Assembly (NCBI GenBank): GCA_000961765.1
Contig: LADT01000004.1
Location: forward strand, 1-62,548
Reading direction: 5' to 3'
Source: Clostridiaceae bacterium BRH_c20a
Lineage (GTDB): Bacteria > Bacillota > Peptococcia > Peptococcales > BICA1-8
DNA: 62,548 nucleotides
Shown here: piece by piece, positions 7,215 to 17,436 of the stretch
How the letters are laid out: each line of letters starts with the position of its first letter
How positions within the stretch are numbered: position 1 is the stretch's first letter
Made by a program: the position numbers and the translations under genes
Notes under the pieces: model-generated
Databases searched by the model: none
What the model was told of the DNA's origin: nothing
What the model saw: only the letters and a program-made list of their open reading frames with translations

Positions 7215-8009
7215 CTAATTCTTCTTAATCACCTTGGATTCTTCCCACCACATATCAAGTTCTTCCATACAATAGTCATCTATATTCTTACCATTTTCAC
7301 CAATTTTATTTTCAATAAATGCAAACCTGAAACGAAATTTTCTAATAGCAGCCAGCAAAGCTTCTTCTGGATTAATCTTAAGAAATCTAGAAACATTGAC
7401 TATAGAGAATAAAAGATCTCCCAATTCCTCATAGATTTCCTCTTTTTTATTAACAGCAACATCTAATTCCTCCAATTCCTCATAAACCTTATCCCATGCG
7501 CCCTTGATATCCGGCCAATCAAAGCCTACTTTAGCAGCTCTTTCCTGGACTTTATAAGCATGCATTAAGGATGGCATATCTTTGGGAACAGAGCCCAAGA
7601 GACTTTTTTCCTTTTGCCGACCCTTTTCTTGGGCCTTTATTACTTCCCAGTTATGCAAAACATCCTCGGGACCCGAAACTGTAACATTACCAAAAACATG
7701 GGGATGGCGACGAACCATTTTATCTGTTATTCCTTCTATGACATCATTTATCGTAAATTGATTTGCTCTGTCACCAAGTGCAGAGTGAAATACCACTTGT
7801 AGTAATAAGTCTCCCAATTCTTCACAGAGTTTATTCATATTTCCTTCATCAATAGCTTCTAATACCTCATAAGTCTCCTCCAACAAATACCTTTTTAATG
7901 TACTATGATTTTGCTTCCTATCCCATGGACAGCCATCAGGTGCTAAAAGCTTGTCCATTACCTCTATAAGCGGATCAAGGGGATATTTAGCTTCTTTTTC
8001 TTTAGACAT
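7215..8009 (-). CDS. mazG: Nucleoside triphosphate pyrophosphohydrolase MazG
   Basis: A two-domain MazG enzyme that hydrolyses NTPs to NMP and pyrophosphate, limiting ppGpp and damaged nucleotides. The metal-binding acidic motifs are clear in both halves: EETYEVLEAID with ELGDLLLQVVFHS in the first, and EELEELD with EELGDLLFSIVN in the second. The start is uncertain: an ATG at 8009 precedes SKEKEAKYPLDP with AGGA 12 bases upstream, and an ATG at 8021 lies too close to the same site. It follows spoVB, as yabN follows yabM in Bacillus. Confidence 0.92.
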   Translation of the reverse strand: MSKEKEAKYPLDPLIEVMDKLLAPDGCPWDRKQNHSTLKRYLLEETYEVLEAIDEGNMNKLCEELGDLLLQVVFHSALGDRANQFTINDVIEGITDKMVRRHPHVFGNVTVSGPEDVLHNWEVIKAQEKGRQKEKSLLGSVPKDMPSLMHAYKVQERAAKVGFDWPDIKGAWDKVYEELEELDVAVNKKEEIYEELGDLLFSIVNVSRFLKINPEEALLAAIRKFRFRFAFIENKIGENGKNIDDYCMEELDMWWEESKVIKKN

Positions 8010-8104
8010 TTTAACTACCATTCCTTTCACTATGCTCAAATCACAAAAACTAATGAAAGATTTCAATTTTCAATTCTCATTTGTCAATTCTCAATTAATT
8101 TAAG

Positions 8105-9712
8105 TTAATCCCTCGCTATTTTTAGTTTCTCCAGTATTTGGGCTAGTTTGGGTCCTATCTTAGGAAACTTTCTTATATCTTGGATTTTTATACCCCCAAT
8201 TAGGACTAGCACCAAAAAATATACTCCTCCACCTAAGGAAATTGCCAGCAAAGTACTAACTTCCTCCCTGATACCTAGTGCTAACATTTTTCGGAAGCTC
8301 ATTAATACTACTATCCCCATGACACTTACAGAAACAATAGGCTTAAGAAAGTGATCTTTAAACCTAAACCATTTGGAGCCAATTATTTTAGTAACCATAT
8401 AGAGGTTTCTTAAGGCGGCTAGCAAAAAGCCCAATACTGTTGCTAACGCTGCACCTTTAATTCCTAGAGTAGGTATTGCTGTTAATATAAAGGTTAACAC
8501 CCCTTTAGTTAACGCACCGAGTAAGAGGCTTATTACCGGAATGGTCGGTCTACCTAAGCCCTGTAAGGTACCTGTTGAGGTCTGATAAAGACCTATTGCT
8601 AAAACGGTAGGTGCCAGCCATGCTAGCGGTATCCCCGCAGCAGGCTCATTATAAAGTAGCTGGCAGATGGGTTCGGCTAGAATAAAAAGACCTACTGAGG
8701 CAGGCAAAACAATAATCAAAGCTAAAAACATAGCAGAACTAAACTGACCCCGAACAGCACTTACTCGGCCAGAGGCTAGGGAGTCAGCCACCGCCGGCAC
8801 TAGACTGGCTGCCAACGCTGTAGTTATAATAAAAGGCAAGTTAATAATTGCACCCGCCATACCTGATAATTGACCATAAAGACCTGTTGCTTCTGCGGTT
8901 GTGAATCCTGCCGACTGGAGCCTTAATGGTACTAAAAAAGTATCCATAGTCTGCATAAGAGGAAGTACCAAACCACCAATGGAAATGGGTACGGCTAGAA
9001 AAATAATCTGCTTCATAATATCCCGGTTGGTCTCTCGCTCAAGCAGCTGGGGTTGAGCATAATTAGAACCACGAAACTTATATGTTCTCCAAAAATATAT
9101 TATCACTAATAACAATAATCCTGCCAAGCCTCCACTAGCTGCACCAAAAGTTGCACCAGCTGCAGCATATTCCACTCCTAGAGGCAATAGATAAAAAGCA
9201 GCAAAAAAAACTGTAGCTACTCTGACCAACTGCTCAAAAACCTGTGATAATGCAGTAGGTGTCATGGTTTGGAAGCCCTGGAAATAGCCTCTAAAAGATG
9301 ACATAGCAGAAGTAAATAAAATGGCTGGAGCAATAGCTTTTAAACTCAGGGCTGCCCTAGGCTCCCTAAGAATATTTTGGGCTATATAATCGGCAGTTGT
9401 AAATAATCCAATAGAAGCTAAAGCTCCGGTAATAACTAACAGAGCCATTGAAAGTCTAAATACCCGCTTTATTCCTACTTGATCACTTTTATAATGGCGT
9501 TCCGCAACTAACTTGGAAATAGCGAGGGGAATCCCTGCTGTAGAAACGGCTAAAATCATTGTATAAAAAGGGTACGCCATTTGATATAACCCTACACCCT
9601 CATCACCTACCAGCCTTGCAAAAGGAATACGGTATACTGCCCCTAAAACTTTACTAATAATTCCCGCTAAACTTAAAATTAATGCACCCTTAAAAAAAGA
9701 TTTCTGCTCCAC
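8105..9712 (-). CDS. spoVB: SpoVB/MurJ-like lipid flippase (polysaccharide export family)
   Basis: A 535-residue membrane protein of the MOP flippase superfamily with about 14 helices. The N-terminal GALILSLAGIISKVLGAVYR followed by IPFARLVGDEGVGLYQMAYP is typical of stage V sporulation protein B, which is involved in spore cortex precursor export. It takes the yabM position between spoVT and mazG. The start is a GTG at 9712 with GAGGAGA eight bases upstream. A role in spore versus vegetative wall synthesis cannot be told from sequence alone. Confidence 0.9.
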   Translation of the reverse strand: MEQKSFFKGALILSLAGIISKVLGAVYRIPFARLVGDEGVGLYQMAYPFYTMILAVSTAGIPLAISKLVAERHYKSDQVGIKRVFRLSMALLVITGALASIGLFTTADYIAQNILREPRAALSLKAIAPAILFTSAMSSFRGYFQGFQTMTPTALSQVFEQLVRVATVFFAAFYLLPLGVEYAAAGATFGAASGGLAGLLLLVIIYFWRTYKFRGSNYAQPQLLERETNRDIMKQIIFLAVPISIGGLVLPLMQTMDTFLVPLRLQSAGFTTAEATGLYGQLSGMAGAIINLPFIITTALAASLVPAVADSLASGRVSAVRGQFSSAMFLALIIVLPASVGLFILAEPICQLLYNEPAAGIPLAWLAPTVLAIGLYQTSTGTLQGLGRPTIPVISLLLGALTKGVLTFILTAIPTLGIKGAALATVLGFLLAALRNLYMVTKIIGSKWFRFKDHFLKPIVSVSVMGIVVLMSFRKMLALGIREEVSTLLAISLGGGVYFLVLVLIGGIKIQDIRKFPKIGPKLAQILEKLKIARD

Positions 9713-9784
9713 CGTAGTATCTCCTCATATAAAAGTTGCTAGCTCTTAGTGGCTAGTAAAGGTTTGGGCCAATTACTTGGTTTC

Positions 9785-9822
9785 GTGCCCAGTGCCCAGT
9801 GCCCAGTGCCCAGTGCTCAGTG
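9785..9822. repeat. Tandem 7-bp array (CCCAGTG)n
   Basis: About five tandem copies of the heptamer CCCAGTG, the last degenerate (CTCAGTG). It lies between spoVB and spoVT. Related CCCAGTG/CCAGTGT units occur at 15780-15802. Confidence 0.85.
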
Positions 9823-9874
9823 TATGATACAAATATCCTTACCAGAATAGCTTAGTGCTAAATTTTAAAAAACC

Positions 9875-9902
9875 TTAATCTAGCGAAGCGAAATCTTAAT
9901 CT
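9875..9902. repeat. Dispersed repeat TCTAGCGAAGCG
   Basis: A copy of a repeat with core AATCTAGCGAAGCGRAATCTTA. Other copies are at about 10952-11003, 15846-15898, 18268-18320, 25036-25092 and 26682-26720, always between genes. Longer copies add TCTAACGCAACGAAGTGAAGTG. Confidence 0.75.
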
Positions 9903-9917
9903 TAATCTTCATCGCTT

Positions 9918-9972
9918 CCACTATTCCACTATTCCACTATTCCACTATTCCACTATTCCACTATTCCACTAT
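9918..9972. repeat. Tandem 8-bp array (CCACTATT)n
   Basis: Seven near-perfect tandem copies of the octamer CCACTATT, 55 bp in all, in the spacer upstream of the spoVT terminator. Confidence 0.9.
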
Positions 9973-10008
9973 AATTATATTAGCTCAGCATGTAATAAAT
10001 GGCAAATA

Positions 10009-10039
10009 AAAAGGTGGCCTCCTTTGACCACCTTTTTAT
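10009..10039 (-). terminator. Terminator of spoVT
   Basis: AAAAAGGTGG and CCACCTTTTT form a stem directly after the spoVT stop, with T-rich sequence on the exit side. Confidence 0.8.
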
Positions 10040-10602
10040 CACTGTTCCATTTGCTTTGCTAAAAACGAGGCTGCTGTTTCCGCTAATTTAAGCTCCAGTT
10101 CGGACATTTTTGCATTCGGTTCTCTAGTTCCTATAATAACTGCTCCGATGGGATCCCCTTCGGCAATGATTGGTGCAATAACTTCAGCAGTAAATTTATA
10201 TTCGATTCCCGACTCTTCACCTTCACTATTCTTAAAGTAGGGGTGGGTTTGTAAATCATTAATCATTACTGCTTTTCTTTCTTCCATAATCTTCTCAAGC
10301 ACTGTACCAACTGCTTTATTTAAATATTCTTTTTTGGGGCCCCCGGCTATGGCGATAACTTGATCTCTATCAGCAATACACGCAATATGTCCCATGGCTT
10401 CATGCAGTGAATCAGCGTACTCTTTAGCGAACTCCCCTAACTCACCTATTGGGGAATATTTTTTCAGTATTACTTCGCCTTCACGATCAACAAAAATTTC
10501 TAATGGATCGCCCTCACGAATACGTAGCGTTCTACGAATTTCTTTGGGAATTACGACTCTTCCTAAATCATCAATACGCCTTACAATTCCTGTGGCCTTC
10601 AT
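10039..10602 (-). CDS. spoVT: Stage V sporulation regulator SpoVT
   Basis: A 187-residue transcription factor. Residues 1-50 are an AbrB-type swapped-hairpin DNA-binding domain (MKATGIVRRIDDLGRVVIPK then EIRRTLRIREGDPLEIFVD). Residues 55-185 are a GAF-like domain. SpoVT modulates sigma-G-dependent forespore genes in Bacillus. Length and domain order match the family exactly. It lies between the foldase and spoVB genes, as spoVT lies between mfd and yabM in Bacillus. Confidence 0.96.
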   Translation of the reverse strand: MKATGIVRRIDDLGRVVIPKEIRRTLRIREGDPLEIFVDREGEVILKKYSPIGELGEFAKEYADSLHEAMGHIACIADRDQVIAIAGGPKKEYLNKAVGTVLEKIMEERKAVMINDLQTHPYFKNSEGEESGIEYKFTAEVIAPIIAEGDPIGAVIIGTREPNAKMSELELKLAETAASFLAKQMEQ

Positions 10603-11015
10603 GAATTTTTCCTTCCCTCCTTTGTAGGTTGATGGGCAAGGTAAAACCTTTCAGTGATAGTATATAGCCAGAGGCAAACATTTATTCATTATTTTCCCAT
10701 GGTACATAATGAAAAGTTAACTTTGCCCTGTAGCTGAAGTATTTGTTATTTAAGAAAAAATATACATCAGGGACCGCAATACGATTTCGTCTATCGTCTG
10801 TTAGTCTATGGCTGTAGTCAGTAGTCAGTAATCAGTAATCAGTAATCAGTAGTCAGTAATCAGTAATCAGTAATCAGTAATCAGTAATCAGTAATCAGTA
10901 GTCAATAGTCAATAGTTATTAGCCACCTGTGGCAAGATGACGCCCAATTTTTATCTAGCGGAGCGGAATCTTAATCTAACGCAACGAAGTGAAGTGTAAT
11001 CTTTTCCCCTTAAAA
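10603..11015. repeat. Spacer with a long 7-bp tandem array (CAGTAAT)n
   Basis: No gene is visible. About 10814-10915 is an array of about 14 copies of CAGTAAT/CAGTAGT, which drifts at its end into GTCAATA. About 10952-11003 is a long copy of the TCTAGCGAAGCG repeat. The part nearest spoVT (10603-10790) holds its promoter region, with no operator I can name. Confidence 0.85.
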
Positions 11016-11045
11016 AGGGAACCACCTAAGTGATTCCCTTTTTTA
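11016..11045 (-). terminator. Terminator of the foldase gene
   Basis: AGGGAACCAC and GTGATTCCCTTTTTT form an imperfect stem with a T run, immediately downstream of the foldase stop at 11049. Confidence 0.65.
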
Positions 11046-11048
11046 CTA

Positions 11049-12074
11049 CTATTTGGTTTCTCCCTTACTTTCTTCTTTATTTTCCTCTGGAGCCTCTTGG
11101 GCCGCCTTTTTCTGCTCTGCTTCTATTTTTTCCTGAATTTTATTTTCGATTTCAGCTTTATTCTTTAAATCATCCATATATACAGCAAAAGCATCACTTT
11201 TTTCTTCAAAGATAAACCTTTCTTCTAATTCATCCTTAACTTCATCAAAAGTTTGCTGCTTATCTCCTAATTTGTCTTCGAGGCGGATAACATGCCAACC
11301 AAAAGAACTCTCAACAGGTTCCTTACTAATTTCACCGATTTCTAAAGCAAAGGCTGCATCTTCAAAAGGCTTAACCATTTCACCTCGACCGAAATACCCT
11401 AAATCACCTTTGCTAGTTTTAGCAGCTGGTTCTGTGGATTTTAAAACTGCTAAATCTGCCATGTCTTGTTTCTCTTCGGTTATCAGCTTGATAATCTCTT
11501 GAGCTTCTTCATTTGTATTAACTAAGATATGTCGGGCTCTAACCATTTCTTCTTGATAAAATTCTTCCAGATGATCGTCATAATATTGTTTTATATCCAC
11601 ACCAGTTGTAATTACATCTTTAGTGACCTCTTCATATAAAGCTTGTACGAGAAGCTGTGTCTCAATAGCTACTTTGATATCTTTTTCTTCCATTTTTAAT
11701 TGGTCTTTAAAATAACTTAGGAACTCTTTATCTGATTCGAACTGTCCCTTAATAGAAGCTAGTTCAGACTCAACATCCTCTTTATTCACTACCAGCTTGC
11801 GAACATTTCTTGCTTCATTCTCCAAAAGAACCTCATCAATCATTCTCTCCAGGATTTGAAGCTCAAACATTTCCTTATATCCAGCATATTGGGGGTCGTT
11901 TAGATCAAAATTATTCATAGCGGCAGCCTGGTCTACCCTTAGTTTAAAATCCTCTTCAGTTATAACTTGACCATTAACCTTGGCTACATACAGCGAATTA
12001 TCCTGTTTGTTACAACCAACCACAGTAAAAATTAATATTATCAATAATATTAAAATAATCCGTTTTTTTTGCAT
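11049..12074 (-). CDS. PrsA/SurA-like peptidyl-prolyl isomerase lipoprotein
   Basis: A 341-residue exported foldase. It has a lipoprotein signal ending in VVGC (Cys21), a SurA-like N-terminal helical region, and a parvulin domain beginning near VRARHILVNTNEEAQE and ending FGWHVIRLED, then a charged Glu/Lys-rich tail. It would assist folding of secreted proteins outside the membrane. The ATG at 12074 has AAGGAG seven bases upstream; an in-frame longer form would overlap mfd and is unlikely. It is placed 43 bases after the mfd stop. Confidence 0.9.
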   Translation of the reverse strand: MQKKRIILILLIILIFTVVGCNKQDNSLYVAKVNGQVITEEDFKLRVDQAAAMNNFDLNDPQYAGYKEMFELQILERMIDEVLLENEARNVRKLVVNKEDVESELASIKGQFESDKEFLSYFKDQLKMEEKDIKVAIETQLLVQALYEEVTKDVITTGVDIKQYYDDHLEEFYQEEMVRARHILVNTNEEAQEIIKLITEEKQDMADLAVLKSTEPAAKTSKGDLGYFGRGEMVKPFEDAAFALEIGEISKEPVESSFGWHVIRLEDKLGDKQQTFDEVKDELEERFIFEEKSDAFAVYMDDLKNKAEIENKIQEKIEAEQKKAAQEAPEENKEESKGETK

Positions 12075-12117
12075 GAGATCGCTCCTTGTTTGAAATTTTA
12101 AATACATAACAGGCATA

Positions 12118-15100
12118 TTATAACAGAGTTTTCTTGTTTGAAACAAGGGTGGATATTTCCATTAACATTTTTTCTAAAAGCCCTATACAGTCTTCCGTAC
12201 TTAACCTGGATACATTTAACTTTATAGCCAGGCCATTATCAAAAGAAAAGGTGAGCTTGCGGCGAAACTTCTGAGCTACTTCCATTAGCTCTTGTCCTGT
12301 TAAACCAGGGTCTCCAGCAAAATTAATAGTTACTACAGAATCCTTTTGTTTAATCATATCAACCTGACAGCCGCTAGCTAACACCTTTAAACGAGCCAGG
12401 TATAACAAGTTTCTGGTTTCTAAAGGCAAGTCACCAAAGCGATCCTCCATTTCCTCCTCCAAATCCTGGATACCTTTTAAGGTCTTAACCAATCGAATAC
12501 GCTGATAAAAATCTAATTTAGTAGCTGCCTCCGTAATATAGTAATCTGCAATAAAAGAGCTTACCTGAAGGTCCACTTCCACGTTGATACTTACTGCCTT
12601 TTTCTCTCCTTTTAATTCTCGCACAGCTTCTTCTAAGAGCCTACAGTACATATCAAAGCCAATAGCGGCTACATGGCCGTGCTGCTCTGGACCTAGAAGA
12701 TTACCTGCTCCCCGAATTTCTAAATCCCGCATGGCAATTTTGAATCCTGAGCCTAATTCTGTGAATTCTCTAATAGCATGGAGGCGTTTTTCTGCCAATT
12801 GACTTAATATCTTGTCTTTTTTATAGGTTAGATAGGCATATGCTACCCGATTAGTCCTGCCTACCCTGCCTCTAAGCTGATAGAGCTGAGCCAAACCCAT
12901 TTTACCAGCTTCATCAATAATTAAGGTATTTACATTGGATATATCCAAGCCGGTTTCAATTATTGTAGTGCATACTAAAACATCTAGCTCCTGTTCCATA
13001 AACTGCATCATGATTTTTTCCAGAAAATCCTCTTTCATTTGTCCGTGACCAATACCTACCCGAGTCTCGGGAACTAGCATTCTAATATCCTCAGCGACTT
13101 TTTCGATATCCTCTACCCGATTATGAACATAGAAAACCTGACCACCTCTGCCCATTTCCCGTCTAATGGCCTCTTTAATTAATTCAGGGCTGTGCTCTAC
13201 AATGTAGGTTTGGATGGGATAACGATCCTCAGGGGGTGTTTCAATTACACTCATGTCCCTTATGCCTACTAAAGACATGTGTAGTGTCCTAGGAATTGGC
13301 GTTGCTGATAAAGTGAGCACATCTACCTGAGATTTTAATCTTTTTAGCTTCTCTTTATGGCTGACACCAAACCGCTGCTCCTCATCTATAACTAATAAGC
13401 CTAGGTCTTTAAACATAACGTCCTTTGATAGCAATCTGTGTGTTCCAATAATTATGTCAACCGTACCGTCCTGAGCCCCATCCATTATTTTCTTCTGTTC
13501 CCCAGCAGTGCGAAAACGGCTGACCACTTCAATTGTTATTGGGAAATTGGCAAATCGCTCTCGAAAAGTATTATAGTGCTGTTGTGCCAATATAGTAGTT
13601 GGCACTAATACAGCCACTTGCTTACCATCATTTACCGCCTTAAAGGCAGCCCTAATAGCTACCTCTGTTTTACCATAACCAACATCACCACAGATAAGGC
13701 GATCCATGGGAGTATTTTTTTGCATATCTTTCTTTACTTCATGAATTGCTTTAAGCTGATCAGGGGTTTCCTTATAAGGAAATGCATCTTCAAATTCTCG
13801 CTGCCAGTTATCATCAGGGCCAAATGCATATCCAGGCATACCCTGTCTTTTAGCATATAACTCCAACAAGCCCTCAGCTAATTTTTTAACGGATGCAGTT
13901 ACTTTAAGCTTGGTTTTCTGCCATTCCGTACCACCTAGCTTATGGACCTTAGGGGGACTGCCTTCCCCGGCAACATATTTCTGTAAAAGCTCAACCTGGT
14001 CAGTAGGAACAAATAGACGGTCTTCACCGGCATATTTTATAATCAAATAGTCCCGTTCGACATCGCCTACTTTTAGCCGTTCAACACCCATATAGCGGCC
14101 TATCCCGTGACTGGAATGGACAACATAGCCTCCTACCTTTAAATCATCTAGTCGAGTTATATGCTGCCCATCCTGTTGAAACATCCTTTTAGGAGAGCGT
14201 TTTTTTGGCTGCTGAAAAATTTCATTTTCTGAAACAAGAACCAGCTGGGATTTAATAAACTCTACCCCTGCACTTAAATTTCCTTGAGCAATATAAACAT
14301 GGCCCTGCTTAGGTTCATAATTTTCAGCAACCCAAGGAGCCTCTACCCCGCAATCGCTTAATGCCTGCCGCAGTCTTTGTGCCTTTGACTCAGAGGTAAT
14401 CAAAAGAATAACTGCATATTTTTTTCTCTTCCATTCCTTAATTTCATCTGCCAAAAGCCTAATTTTAGAAAAAAAGGGCGGTAAGGATTTAGTTTCTATG
14501 CCTATTACATTTTCCACAGACCCTGGTAGGCCCTTTTTGGGAAGTAGAGATAAATATATTCTCTTTCTTTTTTCTAAAGTATGGAGAAGTTGACTAAACT
14601 CAAAAAAGAACCTGCTTTGACTTGGTAAAACAGAGCCTGCCGTTAATAATTCAGCAAAACTATTATTCCGTTCCCCATCTCGGTGCTCTAAAGCTTCCCG
14701 CAATCGAACCGGCTCATCTAAGCAAAAATAACTTTCCAGGGGTAAATAATCTATAAGAGTACTTTGTTCAGGATAGAAAAAAGGCTGCAGCTGGTCTAAG
14801 CCCGGGAAATATATTCCGTTATTGACCTTTTCTATTACTTCACTTATTTTATTACTTAATTTTTCTAGAGCACTTCGCTCTTTCTTTTTCACAAGTCTCT
14901 GTTTTTGTTGTTCAAATTCTTTTTGTATTTCCTGCAAGCCTGCTGCCGTATTTTCCGGCGTTATAAAAAATTCACGGGCGGGCACAAGTTTAATTTCTTT
15001 TACTTTATCTATTGATTTTTGGTTCTTTAGGTCAAAATGGCGGATAGAATCTACTTCATCGTCAAAGAATTCTAAACGAATAGGCTCTTCATAGAGAACG

Positions 15101-15663
15101 CAGAAAATATCTAAAATACCCCCTCTTAGACTGAATTGACCAGGTCCTTCAACCTGTTCTGCCCTCTCATAACCATACTGAACCAAATATTCCAGCAATT
15201 CATGCAAATCAACCTGGTCTCCTACTTTTAGGTTCCTAATTGTCTGTTTAAATATTTTAGGAGGTATTAAACCTTTAGCCAAGGCCTCCACAGGGCAAAC
15301 AATAATAGTTTGCTTCTCTTCCTGGGCCAAATTGGCTAGAACCTGCAGCCGCTGTCTTTGTATCTCAGCACTTTGGGCAAAAACCTCAAAAGGGATTACC
15401 TCCAAAGCTGGAAAATACAAAACACTAAAATGGGGCAAGAGGTAAGCAAGATCGTCCCACACCTCTTTTGCCCGTTTAGGGCTATCACAGATAAATAGCA
15501 TATTATTATTTTTGACCTGGGCAATTGTTGCTGCGACAATAGTTTTCTGCACCCCAGTCAATCCATAAATCAAGTGTTCTTCTTTTCTTGCTAAAGAGTT
15601 AAGAATAAGACTTATATCATTTCCCTTGCTTAAAACAGATAGTATCGGCGGTATTACTTGCAT
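12118..15663 (-). CDS. mfd: Transcription-repair coupling factor Mfd
   Basis: An 1181-residue SF2 translocase that removes stalled RNA polymerase and recruits UvrA. The domains run in the usual order. An N-terminal UvrB-like region comes first, then a CarD-like polymerase-interaction domain ([20 protein letters not shown]). The helicase core follows with Walker [12 protein letters not shown] and box DEEQRFG, then the TRG motif region and a C-terminal UvrA-binding domain. Length is typical of the family. AGGAGG precedes the ATG. Confidence 0.98.
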   Translation of the reverse strand: MQVIPPILSVLSKGNDISLILNSLARKEEHLIYGLTGVQKTIVAATIAQVKNNNMLFICDSPKRAKEVWDDLAYLLPHFSVLYFPALEVIPFEVFAQSAEIQRQRLQVLANLAQEEKQTIIVCPVEALAKGLIPPKIFKQTIRNLKVGDQVDLHELLEYLVQYGYERAEQVEGPGQFSLRGGILDIFCVLYEEPIRLEFFDDEVDSIRHFDLKNQKSIDKVKEIKLVPAREFFITPENTAAGLQEIQKEFEQQKQRLVKKKERSALEKLSNKISEVIEKVNNGIYFPGLDQLQPFFYPEQSTLIDYLPLESYFCLDEPVRLREALEHRDGERNNSFAELLTAGSVLPSQSRFFFEFSQLLHTLEKRKRIYLSLLPKKGLPGSVENVIGIETKSLPPFFSKIRLLADEIKEWKRKKYAVILLITSESKAQRLRQALSDCGVEAPWVAENYEPKQGHVYIAQGNLSAGVEFIKSQLVLVSENEIFQQPKKRSPKRMFQQDGQHITRLDDLKVGGYVVHSSHGIGRYMGVERLKVGDVERDYLIIKYAGEDRLFVPTDQVELLQKYVAGEGSPPKVHKLGGTEWQKTKLKVTASVKKLAEGLLELYAKRQGMPGYAFGPDDNWQREFEDAFPYKETPDQLKAIHEVKKDMQKNTPMDRLICGDVGYGKTEVAIRAAFKAVNDGKQVAVLVPTTILAQQHYNTFRERFANFPITIEVVSRFRTAGEQKKIMDGAQDGTVDIIIGTHRLLSKDVMFKDLGLLVIDEEQRFGVSHKEKLKRLKSQVDVLTLSATPIPRTLHMSLVGIRDMSVIETPPEDRYPIQTYIVEHSPELIKEAIRREMGRGGQVFYVHNRVEDIEKVAEDIRMLVPETRVGIGHGQMKEDFLEKIMMQFMEQELDVLVCTTIIETGLDISNVNTLIIDEAGKMGLAQLYQLRGRVGRTNRVAYAYLTYKKDKILSQLAEKRLHAIREFTELGSGFKIAMRDLEIRGAGNLLGPEQHGHVAAIGFDMYCRLLEEAVRELKGEKKAVSINVEVDLQVSSFIADYYITEAATKLDFYQRIRLVKTLKGIQDLEEEMEDRFGDLPLETRNLLYLARLKVLASGCQVDMIKQKDSVVTINFAGDPGLTGQELMEVAQKFRRKLTFSFDNGLAIKLNVSRLSTEDCIGLLEKMLMEISTLVSNKKTLL

Positions 15664-16045
15664 GCTAACCTCCTTATTATGCCAAACACGCTAAAGTGGA
15701 CATCCCCCATGATGGGACCTCCACGGCAATTAGTTACTAGTTATTAGTTATTTTGGGGCACAGTCTCTTGCGTTTCGTGCCCAGTGACCAGTGTCCAGTG
15801 CTCAAAAAAAGCTGAGCTTAGTCTATCGTCAATCGTCTTTAATATTATCTAGCGAAGCGAAATCTTAGTCTAACGCAACGAAGTGAAGTGAAATCTTATT
15901 GGGGACATTCCTGCCCTGAGATATATCTTGAGCTTTAGCAGGTGTGTCCCCTTTCCTTTTAGAACAGTAGCACTGTAGCACTGTAGAACTGTAGAACTGT
16001 AGCACTGTAGCACTGACATCCAGTATAACCCATAAGCCCATAAGC
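15664..16045. repeat. Repeat-rich spacer between pth region and mfd
   Basis: No gene is visible. In order it holds GCCCAGTGACCAGTG units (about 15778-15802), a long TCTAGCGAAGCG repeat (15846-15898), a GGGGACATTCCTGC...GCAGGTGTGTCCCC palindrome (15901-15954), exactly six tandem octamers GTAGCACT/GTAGAACT (15967-16014), and a GACATCCAGTATAACCC fragment shared with 6689-6750. Confidence 0.85.
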
Positions 16046-16423
16046 CTATGAGCTTCTCCTTATAATATAACTATTCCAGATAATATGGGTAATAATACTT
16101 ATAATAATACCAAAAATGAGAAACCCGGTAAGCCAAAAGATATAAATTGTAATAAACCCAAAAATGCTGTGGGTTAACAGACTGAATATTGCTGGCCTAA
16201 AGCCTTTAGTATTAACCTTCATATCCCAGATAGCTTCAATAACACCAAAACTGAAATGAGCATAGAAAATTGATGCCCCAAATATTATCGCTATTAAGGT
16301 CTTTAATATTTCCTCGGCTACAGGCACGATATATGCTACTGCCAAATCACCCCAACGGTTTACAACAGAGCGATTAATAATCCAAGCTGCAAATGCGGCT
16401 ATTAAACCTGTAAAGAATGCCAT
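16046..16423 (-). CDS. Small PrsW/CPBP-like membrane protein
   Basis: A 125-residue integral membrane protein with about four helices. Conserved polar groups sit in membrane segments as in PrsW and CAAX-type intramembrane proteases: EEILK at 37-41, FGVIEA at 59-64, His85 in HSIFG, and HxxWN near 113-117. This suggests a glutamyl-type intramembrane protease or an inactive relative, but the protein is shorter than PrsW, so the call is tentative. It lies alone between pth and mfd with AGGAG before its ATG. Confidence 0.55.
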   Translation of the reverse strand: MAFFTGLIAAFAAWIINRSVVNRWGDLAVAYIVPVAEEILKTLIAIIFGASIFYAHFSFGVIEAIWDMKVNTKGFRPAIFSLLTHSIFGFITIYIFWLTGFLIFGIIISIITHIIWNSYIIRRSS

Positions 16424-16493
16424 GAAAAAACTCCTGTTTTAGCCTATTATTAACATTATACATCCTATTTATCTGAATAATATTAAAGCTGCC

Positions 16494-17042
16494 TTAATTA
16501 AAATTATTCATAGCCTTTTCAATACCGCTATCCATCCAGATCTTAATACCCTCAACGGCCCTCTTAACTCCAAGGTCAATAGCATCTTTTTCCTCTTTTG
16601 TAAAAGGAGTCAAAACATAGTTTTCAACATCATGGTATTCAGGCTTCCCTATGCCAATTTTAAGACGATCAAACTCCTGAGAGTTTGTATGCTGGATGAT
16701 AGATTTTAAACCATTATGACCACCTGTTCCACCACTGACTTTAAAGCGTAGCTGCCCCACTTGTAAATCTAAGTCATCATGGACAATAATAAAATCCTCT
16801 ACCTGATCCTGATAAAAATTTATCAATTGCATTACCGACTGTCCGCTTAAGTTCATATAAGTCTGAGGTTTTACCAATAATATTTTTTTAGCATCCCAAA
16901 AAGAAGTCTGCACCTGAGCCTGAGCAATTTTTTTATCTATTTTTATATTTAGTTGCTCAGCAATTTTATCTACAACCCAAAACCCTACATTATGTCTAGT
17001 GTTTTCATATTTCCGCCCCGGGTTACCCAAACCGACAATCAT
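16494..17042 (-). CDS. pth: Peptidyl-tRNA hydrolase
   Basis: A 182-residue enzyme that frees tRNA from peptidyl-tRNA dropped off the ribosome. The opening MIVGLGNPGRKYENTRHNVGF contains the family motif and catalytic His. PQTYMNLSGQSV, HDDLDLQVG and GGHNGLKS are also typical. I chose the ATG at 17042 because it gives the standard family N-terminus, with the GGATGGG tract as ribosome site; upstream ATG and TTG codons lie inside that tract. The L25 gene is upstream but a 370-base repeat-bearing spacer intervenes. Confidence 0.95.
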   Translation of the reverse strand: MIVGLGNPGRKYENTRHNVGFWVVDKIAEQLNIKIDKKIAQAQVQTSFWDAKKILLVKPQTYMNLSGQSVMQLINFYQDQVEDFIIVHDDLDLQVGQLRFKVSGGTGGHNGLKSIIQHTNSQEFDRLKIGIGKPEYHDVENYVLTPFTKEEKDAIDLGVKRAVEGIKIWMDSGIEKAMNNFN

Positions 17043-17084
17043 GAACAATCCCATCCCCCCCAATCTCTCTAAAAAACCGTACCA

Positions 17085-17290
17085 TCATACATGTCTAGCT
17101 ACCCTGACGTGCCGACATGCATGTTTAGCTTTATTGACGTTTCACGATGGATGACATTCTACCGGGATGTGTCATCGTAAAAAATTCTAATGACTTTTCG
17201 GCGGCACGATCGCACGGACATGCAGTATTATTTATGAGCCGCCACACGATCATGCAGAAATGCCTTATTGGCCATGACACCGCCCAATAT
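17085..17290 (-). repeat. Long dispersed repeat element, copy B (inverted)
   Basis: Read on the minus strand this matches the element at 5930-6230 in two blocks: 17192-17258 (CTGCATGATCGTGTGGCGGCTCA onward is the first block) and about 17095-17130 (AAGCTAAACATGCATGT through ACGTCAGGGTA). Its middle is about 80 bases shorter. Both copies lie in long spacers next to translation-related genes. Confidence 0.7.
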
Positions 17291-17317
17291 ATTGCTAATA
17301 AGTTATAAAGACCTTAG

Positions 17318-17342
17318 CTCGCCCACTCGCCCACTGACCCGC
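17318..17342. repeat. Tandem 8-bp repeat (CGCCCACT)n
   Basis: Two to three octamers CGCCCACT with a CTGACCCGC end. The same octamer with variants occurs at 51053-51079 and at the window end (62531-62548). Confidence 0.65.
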
Positions 17343-17372
17343 TGTCTAGCAGTATAAGCAAACGACTTTAGA

Positions 17373-17410
17373 CGAGTAATCAGTTTCCTCCCAACTGATT
17401 ACTCGTCTCT
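17373..17410 (-). promoter_or_regulatory. Perfect 16-bp stem-loop downstream of L25
   Basis: AGACGAGTAATCAGTT and AACTGATTACTCGTCT are exact inverse complements around a 6-7 nt loop, 27 bases after the L25 stop. There is no U run on either side, so it may be an mRNA-end stabiliser or weak terminator. Confidence 0.6.
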
Positions 17411-17436
17411 ATAATTATCTATTATTGTGCACGAAT

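Noticed and set aside
10814-10915. CRISPR-like regular repeats
   Set aside because: The units are contiguous heptamers without spacers, and no cas gene is near; it is a short tandem array.
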